From: Cristatella mucedo
Taxonomy: Eukaryota > Bryozoa > Phylactolaemata > Cristatellidae
Direction: 5' to 3'
Length of the DNA: 64,000 nt
Assembly: GCA_009760855.2 (NCBI GenBank)
Contig: WPIO01000040.1
Location: 2,075,001 to 2,139,000, forward strand
Shown piece by piece: positions 47,331-57,672 of the stretch. Both the position numbers and the translations under genes were made by a program. Position 1 is the first letter of the stretch, and the number at the start of each line of letters is the position of its first letter. Below the pieces are notes generated by a model. It made no database searches. It worked only from the letters and a program-made list of their open reading frames with translations, and was not told the origin of the DNA.

Positions 47331-48972
47331 CAAGTTTAAATAATGCGTCAGCACAATCGCATAAAATTTGGTTGGTAAACCCGGATTACCGCTTTCCATA
47401 ATAGGCGTACAAAAGCGAAGTTTAGCGACACATGTTATTGAAATACTAGCCCCGTATTGCAGTTTGAAACTGCCTAGCGGACAGTGCCTTGAAGACCTTT
47501 GCATGGGAGAGTCTGCAGAATTTATATGAATATGTGAAGCGCCTGAATAGAGATTAGGTTCTCTTGGGGCGCTATACTAATGAATTGTATACTGTACGAT
47601 AGCGTGCATGCCCGATGACATGGCGTTTTTCATTTAAAATCAGAACGCAGTATGAGGAATGAAAACCACAGCTATACAACGCTTATCGTTAAAATGGCAG
47701 CTAGTTCGCAGTTCGATTATGTAGGGAGGCTCGCTGACCCGGGTCAATGGAGGCCCTAGCATGAGAGCGCGCAATGACAATCGCATGAAATTCAGTGGTA
47801 AACAAGGAAAGCTGCTCGTTATTATTTGATATAAAACCCCAATAAGCTTTTTGGTAAAATTGCAGAGCAATCGAAGCTTGACTATTCTTCGCTGCCATTT
47901 GAGCCGGGCCAACGGAGGCCATATCATAAGAACGCTTTCTTAAAATTTAGTGGGTAAACCTGGCATTCTGTTCTTTATCAAAATAAAAATAAAAACAAAA
48001 ACATTTGAAATCAAAAGCGCAGTTTCGTGAACATTTTTGTGGAATTGGCAGCTTTATTTTGGTTTGAATGTTTTGGGCTTTCTTTTGGGCTGTGCCATCT
48101 TAGGCAGTAGCAGAAGAACGCGCTGGCGAAATCGCATGAAGTTATGTGGGTTATCCTGGAACACCTATCTCTATTAATTTAAATGAAACTGGAGATTTAC
48201 AATCGCACGAAACCTCTTGTTGGTAAACGTGGAATACTTTTGTCTATAATTTAGAATCGAAGCCAACCGAATTAATTTTCGATACATTCGATACATTCGG
48301 CGATACAGCTGCCGTTTTGTGAAAATGGCAGCTGTATCGCCGTTGAAATGTTTAAGTAGGCTGGCTGGCCCAGCGATTGACTTTAGGCCATAGCGCGAGA
48401 ACGGGCAAGTGTCGTTGAATTTATTGGATTAAAATGAAACATCATTCTGCATAATTTGAAATTGAAAACTACAGATTTGCTTATTGTGGAAGTGGCAGCT
48501 CGAATGTCGCAGATCGAATATGTAGGAATGCTGGCTGGCTGACCCTCGCCGTTGAGGCGATAGCGCGAGAACGGCCATGCGCTATACCGTGAAATTAATT
48601 TCATCGGTAAGCACGGAACGCGGTTTTATGAATGCGACTTCGAAGCAGCACGTGCGAGGCGCCATTTGTGGCATCATTGGCAGCTGTATCTCTCGGTTTA
48701 CAAAAAATTAGGGTGGGTTGGGCTAGTGGAGGCTCGCCGCTTGATAACGCATCGATCATTGATTGGCTCATTGGTCATCGATCACCAAACGGCACACAAT
48801 TTGGGTTCTCTAAGCTCGGAGCACTGTTTTCCGGAATGCGATATGAAAGCCAAATTTGGCGGACTGGTCGTTTGGATGACTACGGCGGGAATTTCGCAGC
48901 TGTATTGCAGTGTGACTACTTTGGGAGGCTGACAAGCCCGGGCGCATTTGGAGGGATAGAGATTTGATAGCG
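47331..48972 (+). repeat. Degenerate ~165-190-bp satellite, main array A
   Basis: Units share landmarks in fixed order: AAATGGCAGCTGTATCGCAG, TTCGAATATGTAGGGAGGCT, GGCTGACCCGGGCCAT.GGAG, GCCATAGCGTGAGAACG, CAATCGCATGAAATT, GTTGGTAAACC.GGAA and TTGAAATC.AAACCGCAG. The GGCAGC landmark occurs near 47695, 47858, 48045, 48326, 48493, 48676 and 48894. Units are perhaps 60-75 percent alike by eye. Confidence 0.75.
47470..47595 (+). mobile_element. SINE-A copy 5
   Basis: The tail GTGAAGCGCCTGAATAGAGA then TTAGGTTCTCTTGGGGCGCT is well preserved. The head is diverged (TGCCTAGCGGACAGTGCCTT). It is inserted in the satellite. Confidence 0.7.
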
Positions 48973-49079
48973 TGAGATAATTAGAATAACATAATAATAT
49001 ATAATATAATATATATTAATATATATTATAATATAAAAATAATTAATATAATTATAATATTATTAATATATTTTTATAA

Positions 49080-49121
<42 letters not shown>

Positions 49122-49194
49122 ATATTAATAATTAATATAATAATATAATATAATATATAGTATATGATATAATAATATATAATAATAAGCGTGA
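48973..49194. repeat. AT-rich tract inside the satellite block
   Basis: TAATATA-type sequence of about 220 bp with an (AT)n core. It is flanked on both sides by GCGTGAGATAA (48970 and 49189), probably one sequence split by expansion. Confidence 0.85.
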
Positions 49195-49676
49195 GATAAC
49201 GCTCACTCGCTGTGTTACCGCGTTCGGTTGGTAAGCCGGAGCTATTCGCTACAAATCGTCGAATAAAACCCGCATCCGAGCAGCGAGCTCGAACGTTGCT
49301 GAAATGGTAGTTGAATCGCAGTTGGAGCTCGCAGAGATCTGCTGGCTGGCCCGACAAATTGCACGGTCGTTGCATGGCGACGACCGTGCAACGCATAGCA
49401 CGGTAACAGCGACCTACACGCGCTACGCCATGAAATCTCCTGGAAGCACCCGGAGCCTAGTTTTGCTTTGTTTTCTTTTTCCGTGCACGGCCTCTTTTTT
49501 CAGCTGCGGATCGCGTATGCAGGAATCGGCATCTGCGATCGATCGATAGATCGGTCGATCGGCTTTTTTAAAATATACGATGGGCCGGGCAATCGAAGGC
49601 CAGTGCATCGACAGCGCCCGCTCACTCAAAAAAGGCGCGAGGTCACGTTTTGAAACTCGGAACGCTGCCTTCCATT
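49195..49676 (+). repeat. Degenerate satellite, array B
   Basis: Diverged units (AAATGGTAGTTGAATCGCAG at 49301; GGGCCGGGCAATCGAAGGCC at 49582). Contains a 12-bp-arm hairpin (TTGCACGGTCGT) at 49359-49391. Confidence 0.55.
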
Positions 49677-49816
49677 GGTCGAGCGTTCAAAGTTCTCGCC
49701 CCGACCAAGGTCTGGCCGAGTTTGTGGACTCGAGCCCCGAGGCATATGTGCGAAGCGTGAATGGCAGCGCATGAATGGAGATTAAGTTCTCCTGGGGCGC
49801 TATGCAAATGAATTAA
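49677..49816 (+). mobile_element. SINE-A copy 6
   Basis: TGGTCGAGCGTTCAAAGTTC head, CCCCGACCAAGGTCTGGCC, GACTCGAGCCCCGAGGCATA, then the hairpin tail (AGATTAAGTTCTCCTGGGGC GCT). Nearly full length, and it also lies within satellite DNA. Confidence 0.8.
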
Positions 49817-50779
49817 TCATATTGATAAAAGCCACAGTTCCGCAAAGCGCATGCTGGAAATGGCAGCGGCGGCCCAGATTGAATACGTCGTGGGCGGGCA
49901 GGTGAGAAGACAGATGTCGCCGGGCGCCAAGACCGAGGGGCGCCAACAGCGGAATGGATTGGGCGCGTAATTTTTTGAAACTTTTTCATCTGAGAATACC
50001 ATTTCTTTATTTCTAGCCAGTCCTTGTTTCTATCGACTCGACTATTGCTGGCCGAGCTGATCAAGCTGTTTACAGACTCAGGCCAAGATGTAGCTTGATG
50101 CTGTGGCGGCACACACGCGACGACGACACGGGAATACCGAGGGGGGCTTTAACCAGCGCGTACTCGGCTGGCGCTCGCAGCGCAACAAGCACGGTACTGC
50201 CTTTCACCCCCCCCCGTTGGCATTCCAACTGCGTTTCCATGCATTTCCGTTTCCGCTCGCTCCCGCCTGCCTGCCGCAGGCGGGCTGCGTCGCGTCAAGA
50301 AAGAGCCGGCGTGCCGTGGCTGAGCACCAAAAAAACTATGACGACCACACAAGCTAGGCTTAGTTAACTGGCTGCGCTACGACAACGCAGCAGTCATGTC
50401 TGGCTACTTGTCACGTGTCCAAAAGAGAATACCGTCCAGAAGTGAGAGTGCAATTTTTTTTGTAAGCTGCGATCGCCACAGCTTGAACCTGGCATGAGTT
50501 TATGCTGAAAGGCGAGATTCCATTGTCATTACCTTTTTTTGGAACAATAGAGAGCGCCTACTTATTCTTTTCAAGATCAGCTCTTAGGTGGAAAGAACTG
50601 AAGAATGTCTCAAACCTCAACGCTATCAAACGCGACTCTCTAACAAGGTGGAGCAAAAGAGTGGATGCTGCGTAAGCTATCAATGATGGACTGATCACCC
50701 GTATAGGTCTTTTGGAGTAACTGTCTGAGGACGCAAGTGGAACGCATGAAAAAAGAAGTGAAGCTGGCACTCGTCTACG
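49817..50779. other. One satellite unit, then unclassified sequence
   Basis: 49820-49930 is one more satellite unit (GAAATGGCAGCGG). A minus-strand frame at about 49970-50070 reads SLISSASNSRVDRNKDWLEI then KKWYSQMKKFQK, a natural composition but without boundaries or family. 50100-50400 is GC-richer and includes a nine-C run. Confidence 0.35.
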
Positions 50780-51435
50780 TTGTATTTTGAACATTAACTT
50801 CTTTGCTCTGTTGCCATATTGGTACAAAAACTTCTTAAGGAAGATTGACAGAAAAGACTGCGGGATCGTAAAATGCACTTCAAGGGCGCCTCCTGTGACA
50901 TCCACTCTCTTGAGATTGAGTTTTCACGACTTCGACAAGACCCGTGCCAAGAATCACTACTAGATACCAAAAGGAGACGTGAATTGAGGGAGTTGCAGTT
51001 GAACAAAGAATCCGCCCGAGGACACAGATGCCCGGAGAGCTCTAAAAAGATATTGGTCCGCGGCTGAGGAGGAAATTTAAAAAATAACGAACTACAGCAT
51101 AGACTATCTCCGACTAGTGATTACAACTAGGTTTTACCGGCTTACAGATCTTGATGCAAAATTTAGTTTCTTGTTGAAAGTTGAGAAGCTTTTTTGCAGA
51201 CGCTTGACCACAATAAACTTGACCACCAATGTCTAGATCTTGGAGGAATCCGTCGTTCAGACGTTGATTGTACAGAGCTGTGCAACGAAATATGTGACTG
51301 TAAAATGCTTCGTGCCACACGTCACAACTCGTCACTAAAGACACCATTGGAACTCGTACCGCTCATTGTCAGTTATGGAGAAGACGTGTTTCCTAATTTG
51401 AGAGTCGCCCTGCAAGTTCTTCTCACCATATAATT
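50780..51435 (+). pseudogene. Possible L1/Tx1-type LINE fragment, decayed
   Basis: Plus-strand frames show CDIHSLEIEFSRLRQDPC, then RRRELRELQLNKESARGHRC, resembling the charged linker before L1-type reverse transcriptase. Further on comes PLIVSYGEDVFPNLRVAL, resembling the segment before the first RT motifs. Frame breaks separate them. The resemblance is remembered pattern only and the RT core itself is not visible. Confidence 0.25.
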
Positions 51436-51774
51436 TTCTAGCTGTGAAAGTTTGCTTGGCAAGCTGAAAATAATCCTGTTTTATCTGGGAGCTTTAATGG
51501 AGAAAGATAGACTGACTCTTTGATTTGGCCTTGTTAAGCATCGAGGAAGAAACTCTGGAATCTATTGACTTTCAAAGGATAATAGAATAGTTTGCCACAT
51601 TCAAGGCCAGGGAAATTCACCTAATTTAAAGCTGTGATAACTACCTTGTACCTGTACTACAGTTTATAAAACTTTCTTGACTCGATGTGCCAGCTAGTGT
51701 GTGTTTGTTGGCATTTCTTCCGTCGTGAGGCTATTTTTGACAAGGGGACGGGGCGCCGTTTGTAGCTTTGTCAT
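51436..51774. other. No gene seen
   Basis: Moderate-GC sequence with stops in all frames. Confidence 0.4.
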
Positions 51775-52220
51775 CAGGCCAAGCATCGTACCACCGGCTT
51801 TTCGGAATCCAACAGTCTACTAATACCTCGTACAAAACCTCAAATCCTTCGGAGATCGTGCATTTAGTTCGTATGCTCCCAAAGCCTGGAACTCTCTCCT
51901 GACTTACGTCACAACATCCCCTGACTTGACCACATTTAAAAAGAACTTAAAAGCACACCTATTTAGGACAGCATTTAGTGGGTACCTGTGATTCGTCCTT
52001 CATGTGCTTATGCGTGCTGACACTGTGCACGCTGCCACTAACCACATTTGCATGCTGACCCTGTGCATGTCACCCCTAACCATATTATTCATGTTATTTA
52101 TCAAGCATGATATTACTCACCCTTCAATTGCATTTCCCTTTGCAGCTAATGTAAAGCCCCTAGAAAGAGATTGAGCTATCTGAGGGCACTTTATCAAGTG
52201 CATTATTATTATTATTGTCC
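51775..52220 (+). repeat. CR1/L2 LINE 3' end with complete tail
   Basis: Encodes in broken frame the RT terminus (SFGDRAFSSYAPKAWNSLL, TTFKKNLKAHLF). The 3' UTR carries TGACACTGTGCACGCTGCC, then the terminal hairpin (AAAGCCCCTAGAAAGAGATT GAG..GGGCACTTT) and (ATT)n. It splits the satellite block. Confidence 0.88.
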
Positions 52221-52329
52221 CAGGGCGATGAAAGGTCTCACTACACCTCTGTGCCGTGAAATGAGACATCCCAAGCCCATTATTATAATAATACTAAACT
52301 AATACGTAATCTATAGGCATATATAATTT

Positions 52330-54160
52330 GTAATAACATAATGATAATAATGCTGTAAAATTAGGTTGATTAAACCGGATTACTGTTAATGTAGAATTAA
52401 TACCGCAGTTATCGAAGCTCTTTGTGGAAACGTCAGCGGTATGGAGAGCGCTATACAAATGTATTATTATAATTATTACTGTTATTATCATCACATTTCA
52501 ATTATATAGAGAGGCTGGCTAGCCCGAAAATCTGAGACCCCCGACATGACAGCGAGCACACGCAATCGCACGATATTTTTTTGGTGAACCTGGAGCGTGG
52601 CTATCTATAACTTGTAATCAAAATCGCCGATGCGAAAAGCGAAAAGCTTTGCATTGCAATGGCAGCCTGACTATCGCAGTTTGACTATTCTGGGCGGGAC
52701 AAGCTGGGCGGGACGGTCGGAGGCATTCTTAGCGTAAGAATGGGCAGGTCGCGAAATCGGAACGATTCTTTTGATAAACCTAGCATAGCGTTCTCTTATC
52801 ATTTCCAAACAAAATCGCAGTTGCGCTTATCTTTTTTTTGTAGCTGCATTGCAATATTGCGGAGAAATAATATTGCAGTTTGAATGCTTAAGCTATTTGT
52901 TATTTATTTAAGCTATTTATAGCTGCTATTTATGACGGGCCATCGGAGGCATCAGAACGCACAAGCGCGACAGCGTGAATTTTCGTAGTTTAACCTGGAT
53001 TTAGACTATTTTCTATTGTTTGGCAAACCGCAGTCTCGCGAAGCTTTTTTTGTTGAAATGGCAGCTTTTATATTACAGTTCGAATAGGCAGGGAGGCTGG
53101 CTGACCCGGACAGTCGGAGGCGATAGCCTGACAACGGCCTTGTGCTATGTCGTGAAATTAAGTTGGTAAACTCGGAACGAACACGGTTCCGTGTATGCGG
53201 TATTGACAGACTGCCAGACTCCTGGACTTGTGGAGTTAGCAGCTGTATAACAGCTTGAGAAGAAACTTTATTTTGAAACTCGAAACTCAGTTTTTTTATT
53301 TTTATTTTTAAACTTTATTTTGAAACTCCCACACGGAATGAAAGCCGCAATTGTGCAAAGCGTATTCGGAAATCTGCATCTGCATCGCTCAGTCGCATAG
53401 TTGCATAGCAAGGCGAGGCTGGTCTGGTCAATCTGGGGCGATCATAGCATGAGAATGCCCAGGCACTACGCCATTAAATTAGGTTGGAAAAATGCGGAGC
53501 GCTGTTTTCTATCGTACAAAATCGAAACCGCTGCTGCGAAACGGTCATTGTTAAAATGGCAGCTGTACACCGCAGTTCGATTATGCTCCGGGGATGCTGG
53601 CTAGCCCGGGCCATTGGAGGTCTAAGCGAGAACGAACGCGCTCGCAAGCGGAGTCACACGATATTTGGCAAAAATGTAAGCCTGAACCATCGCTTGCTAT
53701 GATTTTAAATCAAAACCGTGGTTTTGCCAAGATTTTGGTTGAAATGGCAGTCCTATCGAAGTTTGACTCTTCTTGGCTGCCGCACGGGCTGAGCCATCGG
53801 GGGGGGGGCATAGCCTGAGAACTCGCAAGCGTAATCGGCCGAAATTTAGTACGTAAACATGGCATGATTTCCCCGTCGTTTGAAATAGAAACAATACTAG
53901 CGCGAAGCATTTCGTAGGGAATTGCATCTTCATTACAGTTAAAATTTTTGAGCTGCCACTCTGGCATCGGCCATTTCATTACGATGAAGGGGGATAAGTC
54001 CTATACATGGCCGGAAACCATCGGAGACCATAGCAGAAGAACGTGCTAGCACGATCGCATTAAATTTGGTGGATAAACCCGGAAATACTGGTCATCTACG
54101 TAATTTGAAAATGCAGTTGCTTTGAGAGGATTCTCTTCAGCAGGAATGGAAGGAAGGACC
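52330..54160 (+). repeat. Degenerate ~165-190-bp satellite, array C
   Basis: Same landmarks as array A. GGCAGC or variants occur near 52661, 53059, 53236, 53557 and 53742. GGCTGGCTGACCCGG lies at 53095-53109 and GCTGGCTAGCCCGGGCCATT at 53597-53616. A SINE-A tail scrap (GAGCGCTATACAAATG) is embedded at 52447-52462. A duplicated AAACTTTATTTTGAAACTC lies at about 53264 and 53310. Confidence 0.75.
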
Positions 54161-54235
54161 AACAGGGCATCCAGCTGCTTGTCATGCTTGCATGAAAATG
54201 GCAATCTACCAGAACGTGGCTACTAAACGGGCACC

Positions 54236-54439
54236 ACGAGGAGGAGGAGGAGGAGGAGGAGGAGGAGGAGGAGGAGGAGGAGGAGGAGGAGGAGGAGGAG
54301 GAGGAGGAGGAGGAGGAGGAGGAGGAGGAGGAGGAGGAGGAGGAGGAGGAGGAGGAGGAGGAGGAGGAGGAGGAGGAGGAGGAGGAGGAGGAGGAGGAGG
54401 AGGAGGAGGAGGAGGAGGAGGAGGAGGAGGAGGAGGAGA
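54236..54439. repeat. (GGA)n microsatellite, 204 bp
   Basis: About 67 uninterrupted GGA units, a homopurine mirror repeat able in principle to form triplex or quadruplex DNA. Confidence 0.97.
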
Positions 54440-54885
54440 AATAAGTGAGCAGAAATGGTGAGCCGACGATCCCAAGTACTTAGCGGGTGCCCCCTTCGCA
54501 CTTCGGAGGCTCGCTGGAAAACCGCTGGCCGCGGTTAGACATCCAACCTGTACACTCTGAGACCGTGCAATGAGGTAGGACCAAAGCCACCACGTCGCAG
54601 CGCTGCCAGTGCTGACGCCTATGCGATATCGAGACCGGCGAGCGAGCAGAGCTTTGACAGCAGCGGATATACTAGTACAAATGTTCAGTATTTTGTAATT
54701 ATATTACATTGTGTAATACTTATATATATTAATAATTAATGTTAGTTATAATTAGTACACAAGTATTTGTATATAAATGATATATTACACTAATAAATTA
54801 CACTACGTATAAATTCATTTTCTATTTACTAATACCAACAGAGTACTAAGCCGAGCCGAGCCGAGCCGGTCAATCCGATTGAGGA

Positions 54886-54923
<38 letters not shown>

Positions 54924-55745
54924 TTAAATAAATCCTTTACATACAAACTACATTTTAACAAATTATTATATCTTAACCGGAGGAGCCATGCCCTGCCGCG
55001 GGGGCTGCCTGCGCCTCCTCCCGTTTCAGGAGCAGGGACCGCACGTCTCCCGACCCAGAAATGGCGTCCGAGACTCACAGCCGCCGCAATGCCGTCCGAT
55101 CCGCGCTCGCAATTCCGAAATCCAACACCCGGCTGGCTTTATTATCCGGCCACCAGTCACCAAGAGCATCGACCACAAAGGGTCACACCACTGCCGACCG
55201 ATAGCCAGCGGTCAGGAAAGACTGCTGGCCACTGGCCTCGTACTTATCAAACTTATCAACCTTTTTTCGAGCCGCCGCCACCACCTTGGCATCCTACGCT
55301 GTGTCCTTTGAACAGGTTGATCGTTGCCCTTTGACCTTCCGTCGTGGCTGCGAGAGACTCCGCCCGATCGCGGGCCGCTCGAGCTCGGGCCATTTCGGAT
55401 AGCGTTTCAATTTAAAGCGTCAGCCATTTCTGCCTTTCTTAAACTAACGTCATAAGCAATTCGAATTGCTGTCCGCTGACAACCATTTAACGCCTTCCTT
55501 CTCTAGAAGCTGCAAGCGCGTCGTCGAGGCTGCGGACGTCAGCGCTGCGTCGCTTTCGCCCACGTTTCTGTCGCCAATACTGAGACGGTATCCTGAGAGG
55601 CCACGAGCAACTTCTCGGCAGGCTACGCCTGCCGCCGTCGGCGCAGAAGATTCGCTCGCAGCGGCCGACGCGACGGCGATTGCCAGTCTCGACGCCTCGA
55701 CGCTCACGCCGGTTCGGCCATCACCTAATTCTGCTGCTTTACGTA

Positions 55746-55746
<1 letters not shown>
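54440..55746. other. AT-rich then mixed, no firm gene
   Basis: 54660-54970 is AT-rich with an (AT)n run at 54887-54915. 54985-55320 read on minus gives RWWRRLEKRLISLI, which resembles a motif seen in some retrotransposon proteins but is too short to call. 55470-55745 is open on both strands with natural composition and no splice support. Confidence 0.35.

Positions 55747-55783
<37 letters not shown>
55747..55783. repeat. (CT)n microsatellite
   Basis: Short CT array. Confidence 0.95.
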
Positions 55784-55786
<3 letters not shown>

Positions 55787-56061
55787 GAGCACCCCATTCA
55801 CATCGCTGATTTGAAACCATATTTACACGAGCGCCAGCCAGAATAATTGGCTCTATTTATAGGGGCTCGTTTCATCAATCCGTCTGCCGCCGCGGCGGCA
55901 GCAGCCGTGGTCAGGTCACGAGCACTCATTGGCCCTCGCTCCGACGACGGTTGGCGGCGCTTGCACGCTTTTCGAGAACTGCGGACTGCAGAAATGAGCA
56001 CCGCCACTCCAACCCCAGCCCTGCCTCGACAGCTGGGCAGCGCGCTGCTATTCGGCTGCGC
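55784..56061. other. No gene seen
   Basis: GC-rich with a GCCGCCGCGGCGGC palindrome near 55887. Confidence 0.35.
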
Positions 56062-56299
56062 GAGGCTGAGCGCCGAGGCTGAGCGCCGAGGCTGAGCGCC
56101 GAGGCTGAGCGCCGAGGCTGAGCGCCGAGGCTGAGCGCCGAGGCTGAGCGCCGAGGCTGAGCGCCGAGGCTGAGCGCCGAGGCTGAGCGCCGACGCTGAG
56201 CGCCGAGGCTGAGCGCCGAGGCTGAGCGCCGAGGCTGAGCGCCGAGGCTGAGCGCCGAGGCTGAGCGCCGAGGCTAAGCGCCGAGGCTGAGCGCCGAGG
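56062..56299. repeat. 13-bp minisatellite (GAGGCTGAGCGCC), ~18 copies
   Basis: Nearly perfect head-to-tail array. Only two variants were noted (GACGCTGAGCGCC near 56190 and GAGGCTAAGCGCC near 56270). On the minus strand all three frames are open and encode the same 13-residue repeat; on the plus strand each frame has a stop every 39 bases. Confidence 0.97.
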
Positions 56300-56999
56300 C
56301 AGCAAACGCGCGAACTCAGCGCCGAGGCGACGGCTGCTGCGTCTCGTTCGGCACGGGGGGGGGGGGGCGGGGCGGCAAGCTTGCCTGACAGTAAAGAGCG
56401 CCAGCCTCGATTTCGAGAGAGCTAGCGCGCCCGCTGTCTGCTGCGGCTCGATCCGGCGAGGAGGAGAAGAAGAAGGCGGGGTCGAAGCTGTCGTCGGAGC
56501 GCACTCGCTCGCGCGCCGCGTAGCGATCGTCGCTGTCGGTGGGAAAATCCATCCTCCCACGATCGCGTAACGCGATCGTGTGCATAGAAATTCTCTCGCG
56601 CCTAGGCGCGTCCCGTGCCTTAGCAACCTCATCATCGCGGAGATTTCTTTCATCTTCCTTTTCGTCGATCGATCGCCGTCGATTAATCGCCGTCGATCGA
56701 TCGCCGTCGATTAATCGCCAGCATTCGGCGAATATTTCTCCTCCGAGTTCCTATCGGACACCCCGGCGACGCTTCGCGGCGTCTGCTTTCCGTTCTGCGA
56801 GAGACTGAATACGCGTGCTAGCGGCTAGCCACGCGCCGCGAGGCTATCCTACGCCTATGTCCGCGCGAGGATTAATGCCAGACATCTCTAGATAACGATA
56901 GGAAGCGGTTGCGGTGGCGGTGACCATCTCTTGCCGGAGATGACCACCTACTTCTTTGATCGCAGCCAGTGCGCGTTGACAAAGCAGCAGAGCCGAGAG
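56300..56999. other. GC-rich, no firm gene
   Basis: A G-run lies at 56356-56366. A 28-bp unit (GATCGATCGCCGTCGATTAA..) is duplicated at about 56667-56721. No exon is supported. Confidence 0.35.
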
Positions 57000-57240
57000 A
57001 GATATACAGACAGAAAGAGGTAAAGACAAAGAGAGATACAAAGAGAGACAGACAGAGACAGACAAAGACAGACAGAGAGAGACAGAGCAGCCAGAGACAG
57101 AGACGCAGAGAGACAGAAAGAGTCACAGACAGACAGAGACAGACCGAGAGGAGAGACAGAGAGACATGCAGACCGACAGAGACAGACAGAGTGAGACAAA
57201 GAGAGACACGGAGAGAGGGGAGAGAGGGAGAGAGAGCGGC
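57000..57240. repeat. GACA/GA-rich array, interrupted
   Basis: GACAGACAGAGACAGA-type units of uneven length. Confidence 0.9.
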
Positions 57241-57528
57241 GGCTGATTCCGCGCGCGCGCGAGCGAGCGGCCGCTCGAGCGGCGTATGCGAGCGGCCGCT
57301 CGTATCGTATCGTATCGTATCGTATGCGAGCGGCCGCTTCCGTTGCCTTCCGGTGGCCCGAGCTACCGTTTAAAAACACGTCGACAGCGGCAGCTTCGCG
57401 ACGTATCCTGACGTCACACCGCCTCCGCGGGCGGCAGCGTCGCCGCGCGAGCGGCGGCTGTGCCGACGACGCGCGTGCGGCAGCTGCGGCGCTGCCGCCA
57501 CGCGCGCGCGCGCGCTCAGGTGACGCAC
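57241..57528. other. GC-rich; NotI-like GAGCGGCCGCTC repeats
   Basis: GAGCGGCCGCT occurs three times at about 57263, 57289 and 57327, with (CGTAT)n between the last two. The 3' part would be the intron after the exon at 57529. Confidence 0.4.
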
Positions 57529-57672
57529 CTCGACGCCCGCGTCCTCGTCCGTGTGGTTGACAGAGAGAAACTCCTCGAGCGCGAGCAGGTCCTCCTCCGA
57601 GCGCGTCCTGATGTGTCGCGGCGTGTCACGTATGCGGCACAGCTGCTCTCTTAGACCGCAGCGCGCGTACGA
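57529..57672 (-). CDS. Internal exon, phase 0-0, unrecognised protein
   Basis: Exactly 48 codons between an acceptor (CCATTCACACCAG|TCG) and a donor (GTCGAG|GTGCGT). The translation SYARCGLREQLCRIRDTPRH, IRTRSEEDLLALEEFLSVNH, TDEDAGVE is varied and reads as an amphipathic helical segment with an acidic end. Both boundaries in phase 0 and the non-repetitive composition support a real exon. The family is not recognised and flanking exons were not found. Confidence 0.5.

Noticed and set aside
54192-54501. Poly-Gly, poly-Pro and poly-Leu frames
   Set aside because: Pure translation of the GGA array.
55450-55850. Overlapping natural-looking frames on both strands
   Set aside because: Strand cannot be chosen, a CT array lies inside, and no paired splice sites were found.
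56062-56299. CRISPR-like regular repeat
   Set aside because: Contiguous 13-bp tandem units without spacers, in a eukaryotic genome. It is a minisatellite.
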